This document shows positions 54,781 through 64,000 of a DNA stretch of 64,000 nucleotides, in pieces. The DNA comes from Bog-159 sp963709155 (lineage in GTDB: Bacteria > Acidobacteriota > Terriglobia > Bryobacterales > Bryobacteraceae): contig CAVPVD010000009.1 in NCBI GenBank assembly GCA_963709155.1, forward strand, positions 124,001 through 188,000. Direction: 5' to 3'. Under the pieces are notes generated by a model, which saw only the letters and a program-made list of their open reading frames with translations, was not told where the DNA came from and did no database searches. Numbering within the stretch: position 1 is the first letter of the stretch; every line of letters starts with the position of its first letter. A program made the translations under genes and the position numbers.

Positions 54781-57700
54781 ATGCGCTATTCCAACGCTCT
54801 CAGGATCGCTATGCTCGCAGTTTTCACAGCCATTCAAGCCCTGTACGCTCAATTAGATACAGGGTCGATATCGGGCACGGTCCGCGATTCGACGGGAGCT
54901 ATTCTGCAGGCCGCCGCCGTGAAGATCATAGATACCGATACCGGTATTGCGGTTTCGCTGCTGTCCAATAATGACGGGTTCTACTCGGCGCCGGCGCTTC
55001 ATATCGGCAAATACACCGTTTCGGCGTCTGCTGCCGGCTTCGCCACGGAAACCCGCGCGGGCATCGATCTGCGCGTACAGGACCGCCTGAACATCGACTT
55101 TTCGCTATCGCCAGGGCAGACGAACACGGTCGTCACGGTGGAAGGAGGGGCGCCACTGCTGCAAACCGAGGATTCCTCGATGGGCCAGGTAGTCGACGAT
55201 GCAACCATGGAGAATCTGCCACTGAATGGCCGGAACTATATTCAGCTCGCGACTCTGGGTGCGGGCACTTCGCCATCGCGGCGCGGCGCGGAACGCGACA
55301 CATTCATCGCGAACGGAGCCCGTGAAATCCAGAATACCTATTTGCTCGACGGCATCGACAACAAGAACAAGATCGTGGGTTTCGATAGTTCAGCCGCGCA
55401 GGCGATCGAGCCGGTCATCGACGGTGTGCAGGAATTCAAGGTGGAGACCAGCACGTTCTCCGCGGAATTTGGACAGGCGGCCGGGGCGGTGGTCAACGTA
55501 ACGCTGAAATCCGGTACGAACCAGTTTCACGGAAGCATGTGGGAATACTTGCGGAATTCCTTTTTCGACGCCACGCCGTACTTCCAGGTGCATGGGCAGA
55601 AGCCCAACTATAACCAGAACCAGTTTGGCGCCACCTTCGGCGGGCCTATCATTAAGGACCGCACCTTCTTCTTTGCCAGTTGGCAGAGCCTGCAATCGGT
55701 GGAGATTGCGCCCCAATTGGCCACGGTGCCGACTTTAAACCAGCGCGCGGGCATCTTCAGCACGCCTATATACGATCCCGCGTCCACGGTCGCGAATCCA
55801 AACGGATCGGGATATGTGCGCACACCTTTTCCGGGTAAACAGATTCCCATGAACCTCTGGGATCCCGTTGCGACTAACCTGCTGGCGCTCTACCCACTTC
55901 CCAATTTGCCCGGGGCCACGAACTTTTTGTCCGACCAGGCCGAACGGATTGCCAGCGAACAGGGCAACATTCGCGGCGATCACCGGTTCAACGAGAAGGA
56001 CACCGCCTTTGTCCGCTACTCGAAACAGGAGATCAGCAGCGTGCTGCCCGCGCCGTTGCCGCCGCCCACCAGTCTGGCCAGCGATGTCTGGACAGAGTCG
56101 CATTCGGTGGTGGGAAGCGAAACGCACATATTCCGGCCGAACCTGATCAACGAGGCACGCTTCGGATATATGGAAACGCGCGAAGTGCAACAGGTTCCGG
56201 GGACGAATCTCGATGCGCAATACGGCATTCAGGGAGCGCCCGATTATCCGGAAGTACACGGTCTGCCCACGTTCGCGATCAGCGGCCTCAACACCCTGGG
56301 GACAACGGGTCCGGGCTCGCTGCCTCTTTCAACGACCGGCTCCGGCAATCTGCCGCTGGACAAGCAGGGCCGCAACATTCAATTTCTCGACAATCTGTCG
56401 TGGGTCAAGGGCCGTCACACCCTCAAATTCGGCCTGGACGTAGAGCAGGTTACTTTGTATGGCCACGTAACCCTTTCGGCGCGGCCGGCTTTCACTTTCA
56501 CGGGCGTCTATACGCAGAATCCGCAAAGCCGGTCGGGCACGGGGTCGGCGTTCGCGGACTTCCTGCTGGGCTACGTCAATAGTTACACGGTATCCACGAG
56601 GCCGGATAACGAAAGTCGCCAACATACATTCGAAGGCTACATCCAGGACGATTGGAAAGTCTCTCCCAAACTGACTCTAAACCTGGGCCTGCGATACGAA
56701 CTGGCGATGCCGTGGTACGAAACGTCAAACCATTACTCCGACTTCATCCTGCAGCCCGGTCCGGCCGACGGGTTGCTGGTGACGGCTGCGGAGGCTGGCC
56801 AGTACGGGCTGCGCAATTCGTTCGCGACCCCGGATACGAAGAATTTCGCGCCGCGCGCGGGACTGGCCTACCAGCTCACGCCTAAAACCGTGATTCGCAG
56901 CGGATTCGGTGTTTTCTACGGGCGCACAGACGAGAACCTGGGCATCTCTTCCCGGCCCACCAACAATCCGCCGTACTTCCTGCGCTCCATCAATACGGGA
57001 GATCAGATCCATACGCTCATTACGCTGTCGGAAGGCATTCCGGCGAATATTCTCAATCCGAACGATGTCATCAATTCCAACGTGAATTCGTGGCCGATCC
57101 ACATGCCCCTACCCTACACGTATGAATGGAACCTCAACATTCAACAGCAACTGGGAGCTGGATTTACAGGGCAAGTCGGCTTTGTCGGCTCCAGTTCGCA
57201 CGATTTGTACGTCGATCCGAACTTCAATCAGCCGCAGCCGGGGCCGGGCTCTATCGCCTCCCGGGAGCCCTTCCCGCAGTACAGCCAGATTCTGGCTTAT
57301 CTGCCGCTGGACCGCTCCAACTACAACTCGCTGATCGCCCAGATTGAACGGCGTTTCCGCAATGGTTTCAGTTTCCTGGGCGCGTTCACCTGGAGCCACT
57401 CGCTCGACTACGGGGGGCAGGTTTCAGACAGCTTGGACTACGGACCGCAGAATCCATTTAACTGGAAGTCGAATTACGGCAATTCCAATTTCGATGTGCG
57501 CCGGCGTCTGTCCCTGAGCTACATCTACGAATTGCCGTTTGGCCGCGGCAAAGCGCTGGTTAACGAGCCGGGCATTGCGCGGGCGATCCTGGGCGGTTGG
57601 CAGCTCTCGGGCGTCACATCGTATCAGACCGGACTGCCCTTCACTCCCATTCTGAGCTACGATCCGACCAATACCGGCACTACCGCGCGCCCCAATATAG

Positions 57701-58029
57701 TTGCGGGGACAGCGCTCTATCCCAGTCCGAGCCCATCCGATTGGTTCAATAGCGCGGCTTTTGTCGCTCCAGCCGCGTATACTTACGGAAACGCCGGCCG
57801 CAACATTTTGCGCGGCCCCAACACCTTCAACAGTGACGTCGGACTGCTGCGCACCGGGACTTTCAAAGAAAGGTACACGTTGCAGTTTAGCGCGCAGGCG
57901 TTCAATGTGTTCAACACACCGCAATTTGGATTGCCGAATAATACAGTGGGAGTCGCCACCACCGGCGTGATCACCACCGTGGTTACGCCCGAGCGGCAGT
58001 TACAGCTTGGCCTGCACCTGATGTTTTAA
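54781..58029 (+). CDS. Oar-like TonB-dependent outer-membrane receptor
   Basis: A 1082-residue intact protein. Signal peptide MRYSNALRIAMLAVFTAIQA; a carboxypeptidase-regulatory-like domain (SGTVRDSTGAILQAAAVKII); plug domain (LPLNGRNYIQLATL, NGAREIQNTYLLDGIDNKNK, EFGQAAGAVVNVTLKSGTNQ); and a long beta-barrel ending in an aromatic residue (LQLGLHLMF). These acidobacterial receptors import or bind oligosaccharides, peptides or metal chelates using TonB energy. The sulfatase-like gene begins 16 nt after its stop, so the two form an operon. No upstream regulator is visible apart from recombinase debris. Confidence 0.88.
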   Translation: MRYSNALRIAMLAVFTAIQALYAQLDTGSISGTVRDSTGAILQAAAVKIIDTDTGIAVSLLSNNDGFYSAPALHIGKYTVSASAAGFATETRAGIDLRVQDRLNIDFSLSPGQTNTVVTVEGGAPLLQTEDSSMGQVVDDATMENLPLNGRNYIQLATLGAGTSPSRRGAERDTFIANGAREIQNTYLLDGIDNKNKIVGFDSSAAQAIEPVIDGVQEFKVETSTFSAEFGQAAGAVVNVTLKSGTNQFHGSMWEYLRNSFFDATPYFQVHGQKPNYNQNQFGATFGGPIIKDRTFFFASWQSLQSVEIAPQLATVPTLNQRAGIFSTPIYDPASTVANPNGSGYVRTPFPGKQIPMNLWDPVATNLLALYPLPNLPGATNFLSDQAERIASEQGNIRGDHRFNEKDTAFVRYSKQEISSVLPAPLPPPTSLASDVWTESHSVVGSETHIFRPNLINEARFGYMETREVQQVPGTNLDAQYGIQGAPDYPEVHGLPTFAISGLNTLGTTGPGSLPLSTTGSGNLPLDKQGRNIQFLDNLSWVKGRHTLKFGLDVEQVTLYGHVTLSARPAFTFTGVYTQNPQSRSGTGSAFADFLLGYVNSYTVSTRPDNESRQHTFEGYIQDDWKVSPKLTLNLGLRYELAMPWYETSNHYSDFILQPGPADGLLVTAAEAGQYGLRNSFATPDTKNFAPRAGLAYQLTPKTVIRSGFGVFYGRTDENLGISSRPTNNPPYFLRSINTGDQIHTLITLSEGIPANILNPNDVINSNVNSWPIHMPLPYTYEWNLNIQQQLGAGFTGQVGFVGSSSHDLYVDPNFNQPQPGPGSIASREPFPQYSQILAYLPLDRSNYNSLIAQIERRFRNGFSFLGAFTWSHSLDYGGQVSDSLDYGPQNPFNWKSNYGNSNFDVRRRLSLSYIYELPFGRGKALVNEPGIARAILGGWQLSGVTSYQTGLPFTPILSYDPTNTGTTARPNIVAGTALYPSPSPSDWFNSAAFVAPAAYTYGNAGRNILRGPNTFNSDVGLLRTGTFKERYTLQFSAQAFNVFNTPQFGLPNNTVGVATTGVITTVVTPERQLQLGLHLMF

Positions 58030-58045
58030 GTACCGGAGACTGAAA

Positions 58046-59596
58046 ATGAGCAAGACGACGAGACGGAGTCTCTTCAAGAGCGCGGGAGCCCTGGCCGGAC
58101 TGGCGGGGCTTCCAGCGGGAGCCGATGCGGCTCCGCAAGCGGCCGCCGACGGGGGCTCGCACTGGGAGCGTCCAGCCAAGCAGCAGGGTAATAATCTGAA
58201 TGTCATTCTGCTGGTTTCCGATACATTCCGCGCGGATAATCTGGCAGCCTACGGTAGCCAATGGGTGGAATGCCCGAACCTGAACCGTTTCGCCGAGCAG
58301 GCGATCGTCTTCGAAGACGCCTATCCGGAGGGCATGCCAACCATTCCCATCCGGCGGCAGTTGTATACGGGACGGCGAATCATACCCACTTATTACTATT
58401 ACCAGCACGAGCCGGTGCAATTGCCGGGATGGCATCATCTCTACAACGAAGATGTGACTTTGAGCGAAGTGCTGAGCGAGGCGGGATATGCGACGGCGCT
58501 GATCGCGGACCTGCCACACTTGCAGCGGCCGGGACGTAATTTCCATCGCGGCTATCGTTATTACGACTGGGTGCGTGGCCAGGAAGTTGACTATTACGGC
58601 CAGGCTCCGCGCAAGCTGCCGGACTTTCTGGATCTGTATCCGGCTGAGTATCTGAATCAGCCGGCGCTCAACATTCAATTCGGCCGTGGTCAGGACTTTC
58701 GCGCGTTCCTGAATCAGTACACGGCGAACCGCAAGCGCTGGCTGAAGGACGGAGACTCCCTGGTAGAACAGACCGCGCGCAAGGCGGTCACGTGGCTGAA
58801 GGAAAACCACCAGGAAGGACCGTTCTTTCTGCACGTAGAAGCTTTCGATCCGCACGAGCCCTGGGATCCTCCCCGCCAGTTTCTGGAAAAGTACTTGAAA
58901 GAGCCGGGACCGCATAGCTGGCCGGAGCCTCCTTACAACGACGTAGGCGTTCCACCAGAAGGGATCAAGCGGCTGCGCGCCAATTACGCCGGGGAAGCCT
59001 CGAACGTGGATCACTGGTACGGCAAAGTTCTGGATACGGCGGCGGAATTGGGTCTCATGGAGAACACCGTGGTCATCTTCATGTCCGACCACGGTGCGCT
59101 GCTCGGTGAGCAGGGACAGTTCGTCAAGGGGCCGGAGAGGCTGCGGAAACAGGTGACGCACGTCCCGTTGCTGGTACGCGTGCCGCGGAGCCAGTACGCC
59201 GGCAAGAAAGTGCCTGGCTTCGTGCAGATTCCGGACATCATGCCAACCATCCTCGGCCGGTTGGATTTGAAGGCGCCGCCGCGTGTGACTGGCCATGACT
59301 TGTGGCCGTATGTCATGGGGCAGGGCGCCAACAATCGCGATCACGTAGTGCAGGCGTATGGCTGGATTGCGGCCGTACGTACCCCGGAGTGGAACTACTC
59401 GGCCATCTGGAACAAGGAAAAGTATGAAGGGAAGTACGCGCCGCAGCTTTATGACCGGGCGAAAGACCCCGAGGAGTTGCACACCGTCGCGGACCAGCAT
59501 CCTGCCGTGGTTAGGGATCTCCAAGGCAAGCTGGAACAATATATCGCGTCAGGATGGGGAATCACCAACGGTAGCTTCAACGAAAAGGCCGGTTAG
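58046..59596 (+). CDS. Exported sulfatase/alkaline-phosphatase superfamily hydrolase with Thr at the nucleophile site
   Basis: A 516-residue protein with a twin-arginine signal (KTTRRSLFKSAGALAGLAGL). The metal-binding start is NVILLVSDTFRADNL (Asp59). The site that is C/S-x-P-x-R in formylglycine sulfatases reads T99-I-P-I-R103, followed by RQLYTGR. A Thr cannot become formylglycine, so a nucleotide-pyrophosphatase-like or phosphodiester/phosphonate activity is possible. Later metal ligands are in FMSDHGALLGE. It is co-transcribed with the TonB receptor and the propeller protein, suggesting joint uptake and hydrolysis of one anionic substrate. Confidence 0.82.
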   Translation: MSKTTRRSLFKSAGALAGLAGLPAGADAAPQAAADGGSHWERPAKQQGNNLNVILLVSDTFRADNLAAYGSQWVECPNLNRFAEQAIVFEDAYPEGMPTIPIRRQLYTGRRIIPTYYYYQHEPVQLPGWHHLYNEDVTLSEVLSEAGYATALIADLPHLQRPGRNFHRGYRYYDWVRGQEVDYYGQAPRKLPDFLDLYPAEYLNQPALNIQFGRGQDFRAFLNQYTANRKRWLKDGDSLVEQTARKAVTWLKENHQEGPFFLHVEAFDPHEPWDPPRQFLEKYLKEPGPHSWPEPPYNDVGVPPEGIKRLRANYAGEASNVDHWYGKVLDTAAELGLMENTVVIFMSDHGALLGEQGQFVKGPERLRKQVTHVPLLVRVPRSQYAGKKVPGFVQIPDIMPTILGRLDLKAPPRVTGHDLWPYVMGQGANNRDHVVQAYGWIAAVRTPEWNYSAIWNKEKYEGKYAPQLYDRAKDPEELHTVADQHPAVVRDLQGKLEQYIASGWGITNGSFNEKAG

Positions 59597-59617
59597 CCGG
59601 ACACGCTGAGTGAAGTC

Positions 59618-62605
59618 ATGAAACCACATCGATTCGTAGCTTTGTTTTTGACGTTGGCAGCGGCCTGTGCCGCGAACGCCCAGGTTACGGTCCGAATTCT
59701 TCTGGGCATCGGAGACAACGAGTCCGTGCGCTGGGATGGCACGATTGCCGCGCAGGGAGCGAAGATCGCTTCGCTCGCGCCATGGCGGTTCGAGGGCGCC
59801 GATGCCATCGCCGGTACCACCTGGCATTTGAATACGCATCCCGTTCGATTGTTCAACGGTGGAACGCAGGTTTCGTCGCGGGGCGTCAGCAACGTGGTCG
59901 CCAATGGGCTGATTGTTGAGCTATCGGATACCAGCGGAGGTGGGTTACTCAAGGTGACCACCGCGCAAGGCGATTTCTCCGTGGCGTTGGACGAACTGGC
60001 CTACGGCAAGCCGGTGGCGAAACTGAATGGCCGCGTGTTAGTGGACCGTATCCCGCCAAGCACACAACTTACAAAAACGCCGGATGAGGAAGACTATCCT
60101 TCGGCGGCCGCCGGCAAGAACGGAGACGTCTGGCTGGCCTACGTCGTGTTCCATCACAATCCGGACCACAACAGTCTGCGGGCCGCGCTCGAGACAACCC
60201 CTAAGGACTTTTCAAAATGGAAGAGCCCTACTGGCGGCGACCAGATCTTCGCGCGCAAGCTGAGCGGCGGAGTCTGGGGTAAACCTATCGCGGTCACTCC
60301 GGCAGGCGGCGATCTTTACCGCTCGGCGGTGGCGATCGACGGTCAGGGCCGGGCTTGGGTCTTCTGGGCGCAGAACGTGAAGCCCGGCGCCGGGCGCGCA
60401 AACTTCGAAATCTTCGCGCGCGTCATTCAGAACGAGGCGCCGGGAACGCAGGTGCAGATCTCTAACGATCCCGGCTCGGATATCGATCCGGTCGCGGCCA
60501 CGGATGCGAACGGCAACGTCTGGGTGGCGTGGCAAGGCTGGCGCGACGGGAAAGCGGCAATTTTCGCGGCCTCCGAGAGCGGCGACAAGTTCAGCACGCC
60601 GGCGGCGGTTTCGCAATCTTCGGGGAACGAATGGAATCCGGCGATCGCCGCGGATAAGACGGGGCGCGTGACCGTAGCTTGGGATTCCTATCGCAATCAG
60701 AACTACGACGTTTATCTGCGCACGGCTGCCGAAGGCGCATGGGGAGCGGAGACGGCGGTGGCGGCCAGTGCGCGCTACGAAGCTTACCCATCGATCGCGT
60801 ACGACGGGGGTGGGCGCTTGTGGGTGGCGTACGAGGAAGGCGGCAAGGGATGGGGCAAGGATTTCGGCGCTTACAATACCAACGGCGTCGCGGTCTATCA
60901 AGGGCGGGCGATCCGCTTGCGTGGATTCGAGCCGGATGGACGGGCTGTCGAAACCGCTGGCGACCTCAGTGCGGCGCTGCCCGGCATGCCGAACATTCAG
61001 GTGGAGAAAGCGGGAGTACAAAGCGATTTTCAAAAGCTCGATCCGGATTTGACCAACGCGAAGACGCGCGAACCGGACCGCACAGCGCGCAACATGCAAA
61101 ACGCGCGGAATACCTTGCCGCGTCTAGCGGTGGATGAGTCCGGCCGCATTTGGCTGGCGTTTCGCAGCGCGCACCCCATCTGGTGGAGCATTCTAGGCAC
61201 AGTCTGGACAGAGCACGTGGTGTCCTTCGACGGAAAATCCTGGACCAGCCCCATCTTTCTGAACCACTCGGATAACCTGCTCGATAACCGGCCGGCGCTG
61301 GTTTCAACGCTTCCGGGTAGACTGCTGGTGCTGGGATCGTCCGACAATCGCCGCCAGTATAACCTCGCCGAAAACATCAGTTCGCCGCTGGGGATCGTCG
61401 CGAGTTCAAAAACCGACCCGTACAACAACGATCTTTACGCCAATGAGATCGATCTGAGTCCGGCAGCGCAGTCGCCTGCCGTGACCGAAGCCCGGCCTTT
61501 GGAAGCCGCGGGGCCGCAGGTGGCGGACAACACCGATCTGCGGCTGGTGAGCGCGATTCGGGGCTACAAAGTGAACGGCCCAGACCTGCGGATCGTGCGC
61601 GGGGAATTTCATCGTCACAGCGAGATCTCCATGGATGGCGGTAACGACGGCACGATTTTGGATCAGTATCGTTACATCCTGGATGCCGGAGCGCTCGACT
61701 GGGTGGGCTGCTGCGACCACGACAACGGGGCCGGCCGCGAATACAGTTGGTGGATCAGTCAAAAACTTACCGACATTTTTTATTCGCCCGGTAAGTTCGC
61801 GCCGATGTTCAGTTACGAAAGAAGCGTGAATTATCCGGAAGGCCACCGCAATGTGATCTTCGCGCAACGCGGCGTGCGGACTCTGCCGCGCCTTCCGATC
61901 ACGAAGGAGGACCAGACGGGTCCAGCGCCGGACACGCTCATGTTGTACTCCTATTTGAAATACTTCCACGGCATCGCGGCGGCGCACACCAGCGCCACCG
62001 GGATGGGCACCGATTGGCGCGACAACGACCCGGTGGCGGAGCCGGTCGTGGAGATCTACCAGGGCGACCGCCAGAACTATGAAATGCCGGAGGCGCCGCG
62101 CTCGAATTCGGAGAAAGATTCAATTGGCAATTGGCGCCCCAAGGGATTCGTGAACCTGGCCCTGGCAAAAGGATACAAGTTGGGTTTCGAAGCCAGTTCC
62201 GACCATATCTCCACGCATATGAGCTACTGCAACATCCTGGCCAAGGATCTGACGCGCGAAGCGGTGCTGGACGGGTTCCAGAAACGGCATGTCTACGGTT
62301 CGACGGATAACATCCTGGCCGATGTGCGCAGCGGACCTAACCTGATGGGAGACGCCTTCTCGAGCGCGGAGGCGCCCAATCTGCACGTGAAACTGGAAGG
62401 CACATCCCGGTTCGCCAAGGTGGTGGTCGTCAAAGACAACGAGTATGTCTACTCCACACAGCCGGATTCCGACAAAGTGGAGTTCTCCTGGCGGGACAAT
62501 TCGCCGTCCAAAGGAAAGACAAGCTATTACTATGTGCGCGGCGAGCAGGATAATGGCGAGATCGTTTGGGTGTCGCCCATGTGGATCACTTATACGGGAA
62601 AGTAG
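59618..62605 (+). CDS. Secreted propeller protein with C-terminal PHP/CehA-type metallohydrolase domain
   Basis: A 995-residue protein; signal peptide MKPHRFVALFLTLAAACAAN. Residues about 150-430 and later segments are propeller blades (GDVWLAYVVFHHNPDHNSLR, GNVWVAWQGWRDGKAAIFAA). From about 655 there is a PHP-like metal site: GEFHRHSEISMDGG, GCCDHDNG, FSYERSVNYPEGHRN, AAAHTSATGMG and FEASSDHISTHMSYCN, as in CehA/McbA-type or DUF3604 hydrolases. It starts 21 nt after the sulfatase-like gene and ends at a hairpin. It probably hydrolyses an ester bond on the substrate handled by the cluster. Confidence 0.75.
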   Translation: MKPHRFVALFLTLAAACAANAQVTVRILLGIGDNESVRWDGTIAAQGAKIASLAPWRFEGADAIAGTTWHLNTHPVRLFNGGTQVSSRGVSNVVANGLIVELSDTSGGGLLKVTTAQGDFSVALDELAYGKPVAKLNGRVLVDRIPPSTQLTKTPDEEDYPSAAAGKNGDVWLAYVVFHHNPDHNSLRAALETTPKDFSKWKSPTGGDQIFARKLSGGVWGKPIAVTPAGGDLYRSAVAIDGQGRAWVFWAQNVKPGAGRANFEIFARVIQNEAPGTQVQISNDPGSDIDPVAATDANGNVWVAWQGWRDGKAAIFAASESGDKFSTPAAVSQSSGNEWNPAIAADKTGRVTVAWDSYRNQNYDVYLRTAAEGAWGAETAVAASARYEAYPSIAYDGGGRLWVAYEEGGKGWGKDFGAYNTNGVAVYQGRAIRLRGFEPDGRAVETAGDLSAALPGMPNIQVEKAGVQSDFQKLDPDLTNAKTREPDRTARNMQNARNTLPRLAVDESGRIWLAFRSAHPIWWSILGTVWTEHVVSFDGKSWTSPIFLNHSDNLLDNRPALVSTLPGRLLVLGSSDNRRQYNLAENISSPLGIVASSKTDPYNNDLYANEIDLSPAAQSPAVTEARPLEAAGPQVADNTDLRLVSAIRGYKVNGPDLRIVRGEFHRHSEISMDGGNDGTILDQYRYILDAGALDWVGCCDHDNGAGREYSWWISQKLTDIFYSPGKFAPMFSYERSVNYPEGHRNVIFAQRGVRTLPRLPITKEDQTGPAPDTLMLYSYLKYFHGIAAAHTSATGMGTDWRDNDPVAEPVVEIYQGDRQNYEMPEAPRSNSEKDSIGNWRPKGFVNLALAKGYKLGFEASSDHISTHMSYCNILAKDLTREAVLDGFQKRHVYGSTDNILADVRSGPNLMGDAFSSAEAPNLHVKLEGTSRFAKVVVVKDNEYVYSTQPDSDKVEFSWRDNSPSKGKTSYYYVRGEQDNGEIVWVSPMWITYTGK

Positions 62606-62614
62606 GTACACTGA

Positions 62615-62634
62615 GCGGGACTTAAAAGTCCCGC
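62615..62634 (+). terminator. Hairpin after the propeller/PHP gene
   Basis: GCGGGACTT-AA-AAGTCCCGC, a perfect 9-bp stem starting 10 nt after the stop codon at 62605. There is no long T-run after it. A related palindrome around AGTCCCGCC occurs at 86-94, so it may be a REP element that also ends transcripts. Confidence 0.5.
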
Positions 62635-62721
62635 CTGCACGCTCATCTGAGACCCCATTGACGCTCAATAAGTTAGGGGTTGTTTTTCGGAGCTGCAAAG
62701 ATGACGAAAACCAAAAATTGG

Positions 62722-62803
62722 AGGGCGGCCAATCTTGGCCGCAGCCGGCTCTCTAGCCGGCTTAGCCGCCTGAAAGGCGGCTGCGGGCATGATTGCCCGC
62801 CCC
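62722..62803. repeat. REP cluster, four hairpins in inverted pairs
   Basis: Hairpins GCGGCC-AATCTT-GGCCGC (62725-62742), GCCGGCT-CTCT-AGCCGGC (about 62745-62762), AGCCGCC-TGAAA-GGCGGCT (62764-62782) and GCGGGCA-TGAT-TGCCCGC (62783-62800), then GCCCCAC. Units one and two are an inverted copy of the arrangement of units three and four, which itself matches 1-42. Confidence 0.7.
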
Positions 62804-62871
62804 ACAAGGCGGAGCGCTTTCGACGGTGCCCCGCCGGGGGTCTCGCCGGTGTTTCACCCGCATCCGCGGGG

Positions 62872-62891
62872 GCGCACGCTGAAGCGTGCGC
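62872..62891. repeat. REP palindrome (uninterrupted relative of the MITE target)
   Basis: GCGCACGCT-GA-AGCGTGCGC, followed by CACGGACG. At 119-299 the same palindrome followed by CACGGGCG is interrupted by the MITE, so this is the empty-site form. Confidence 0.7.
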
Positions 62892-62921
62892 CACGGACGA
62901 TATCAAACGAGGAGGGTCAAA

Positions 62922-64000
62922 ATGTCACGACAGTGGTTGTTAGTTCTCATGCTGCTTTCGAGCATCCCGGCGCGCGCGGATGTAGGTGTGCGCGTATTGC
63001 TGGGGCTGATGGATCGCGAGGGCAAGAAGTGGGATGGCTCGGCTTCGATCGACCGCGGCAAGATCACAAAGATAGATCCCTGGCGGTTCGGCAAGGACGA
63101 TGAGATTTCGAGCGATGGCTCGTGGAAGCTCTCTACGGCCTCGGTGCTGTCGTTCATGCACCTGGTGCAGCGACAGACGCCGCCGGTGGGGCCTAACGGG
63201 GTCATCCTATGGCTCACCGGCGAGGATGAAAGCAGCGAGATTTCGGTAAAGACCGCGCGCGGATCTTTCAGCTTCAAGTTGGCCGACCTGCCCTACGGCA
63301 AGTTTCACTACGCGCTCGAAGGCAACGCCGCGGCCGATCGCCTTCCGCCATCGTGGCGATTGACCGACTCTCCCGACGAACAGGACTATCCGGCGGCCGC
63401 GGTCACCCCCAACGGCGACATCTGGTTGGCGTACGTTGAGTTCAAGCACCATCCGGATCACGACAAACTGCGCGCGCCCTTCAAAGAACCGCCGAAGGAT
63501 CTCTCGGAACTGTCGGCGCCCGCGAAGGGCGACCAGATTCTGGTGAAACGATTCACCGGAAACCGGTGGGAAGATCCCATAGCCATCACGCCTCCCGGAG
63601 GCGATCTGTACCGGCCGGCGATCGCGGTGGATGGCTCGGGCAGGCCGTGGGTGTTCTGGTCCGCCAATCAATCCACCAACTCGACCGCTAATTTTGAACT
63701 TTGGGCGCGCGTGATCGAAAACGGCGCGCCCGGCAAGACCGTGCAGATTTCGAACGCGCCCGGGTCGGATGTGTTTCCGGCGGCGGCCACGGATTCTAGC
63801 GGCCGTGTCTGGGTGGCCTGGCAAGGCTGGCGGCAGGGGAAAGGCGTCATCTTCGCCGCCACTCAGGACGGCTCGAGTTTCTCGGCTCCTTCGGCCGTAT
63901 CGAACTCCACGGCCGACGAGTGGAATCCCGCCATCGCCGCGGATGCATCCGGGCGCGTGAGCGTAGCTTGGGATTCTTACCGCAACGGCAGTTACGACAT
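62922..64000 (+). CDS. Paralogue of the propeller/PHP protein, 3' end outside the window
   Basis: ATG 62922 after GGAGGGTCAAA. Signal peptide MSRQWLLVLMLLSSIPARAD, then VGVRVLLGLMDREGKKWDGS and blades such as NGDIWLAYVEFKHHPDHDKL and GRVWVAWQGWRQGKGVIFAA, collinear with the gene at 59618 (about half of residues identical by eye). 359 codons are visible and the frame is open at the window edge, so the metallohydrolase domain, if present, lies beyond it. It is a tandem duplication separated by REP hairpins. Confidence 0.8.
   Translation, partial: MSRQWLLVLMLLSSIPARADVGVRVLLGLMDREGKKWDGSASIDRGKITKIDPWRFGKDDEISSDGSWKLSTASVLSFMHLVQRQTPPVGPNGVILWLTGEDESSEISVKTARGSFSFKLADLPYGKFHYALEGNAAADRLPPSWRLTDSPDEQDYPAAAVTPNGDIWLAYVEFKHHPDHDKLRAPFKEPPKDLSELSAPAKGDQILVKRFTGNRWEDPIAITPPGGDLYRPAIAVDGSGRPWVFWSANQSTNSTANFELWARVIENGAPGKTVQISNAPGSDVFPAAATDSSGRVWVAWQGWRQGKGVIFAATQDGSSFSAPSAVSNSTADEWNPAIAADASGRVSVAWDSYRNGSYD

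Overview
The window looks like chromosomal DNA of a GC-rich Acidobacteriota bacterium near Candidatus Solibacter (Bryobacterales). The basis is the mix of families: a TIGR03437-type Solibacter C-terminal domain, PadR regulators paired with long 'ADOP' FtsX/MacB-type permeases, a winged-helix/Ser-Thr-kinase/TPR fusion, HAF and TIGR03803 extracellular repeat proteins, and an Oar-like TonB receptor beside a sulfatase-like enzyme. This is inferred from protein families read by eye, not from a 16S gene or a search.

Layout. 1-313: REP hairpins, one interrupted by a 159-bp MITE. 314-14050: ECF sigma factor, hybrid histidine kinase (frameshifted), FG-GAP repeat protein (frameshifted), nitrobindin-like protein, DAC-like sensor protein, PQQ-propeller protein, methyltransferase and Ser/Thr kinase (frameshifted). 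15085-16840: the 3' half of a tRNA-Val(GAC), CGCGTTAT repeats and a tyrosine recombinase, which together look like the end of an integrated island. 16.8-24.4 kb: transposon remnants, HAF and TIGR03803 proteins, a broken MerT-like operon and a 150-bp duplicated promoter region. 24.7-44.9 kb: three PadR+ADOP permease modules plus a PadR-TPR fusion, invaded by one 1451-bp IS3-family element present as three full copies and one truncated copy. Two permease genes and one alpha/beta-hydrolase gene are disrupted, and each original reading frame can be rebuilt across a 3-bp target duplication. 45-54.7 kb: RAYT remnant, complete IS630-type element, HAF protein, kinase fusion, and a 1.8-kb stretch of direct repeats and gene debris that includes an elongation factor P pseudogene and recombinase remnants. 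54.8-64 kb: an apparently intact cluster of TonB receptor, sulfatase-like hydrolase and two tandem propeller/PHP-hydrolase proteins, the last cut by the window edge.

The most unusual signal is a small structured RNA candidate. The IS3-type element carries, after its transposase genes, an outward promoter (TTGCCC-17-TATAAT) and a conserved core of about 39 nt. An independent copy of the core lies on the minus strand at 19349-19398. The two share 36 of 39 core bases, yet their closing helices have unrelated sequences that are each self-complementary, and one inner pair changes from G-C to C-G. That is covariation between two unrelated genomic contexts, so it looks like an RNA family carried by a transposon rather than a transposon relic. 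I could not identify the family.

At least eight genes carry apparent single frameshifts. Two lie in homopolymer runs, so sequencing error must be kept in mind alongside real decay.
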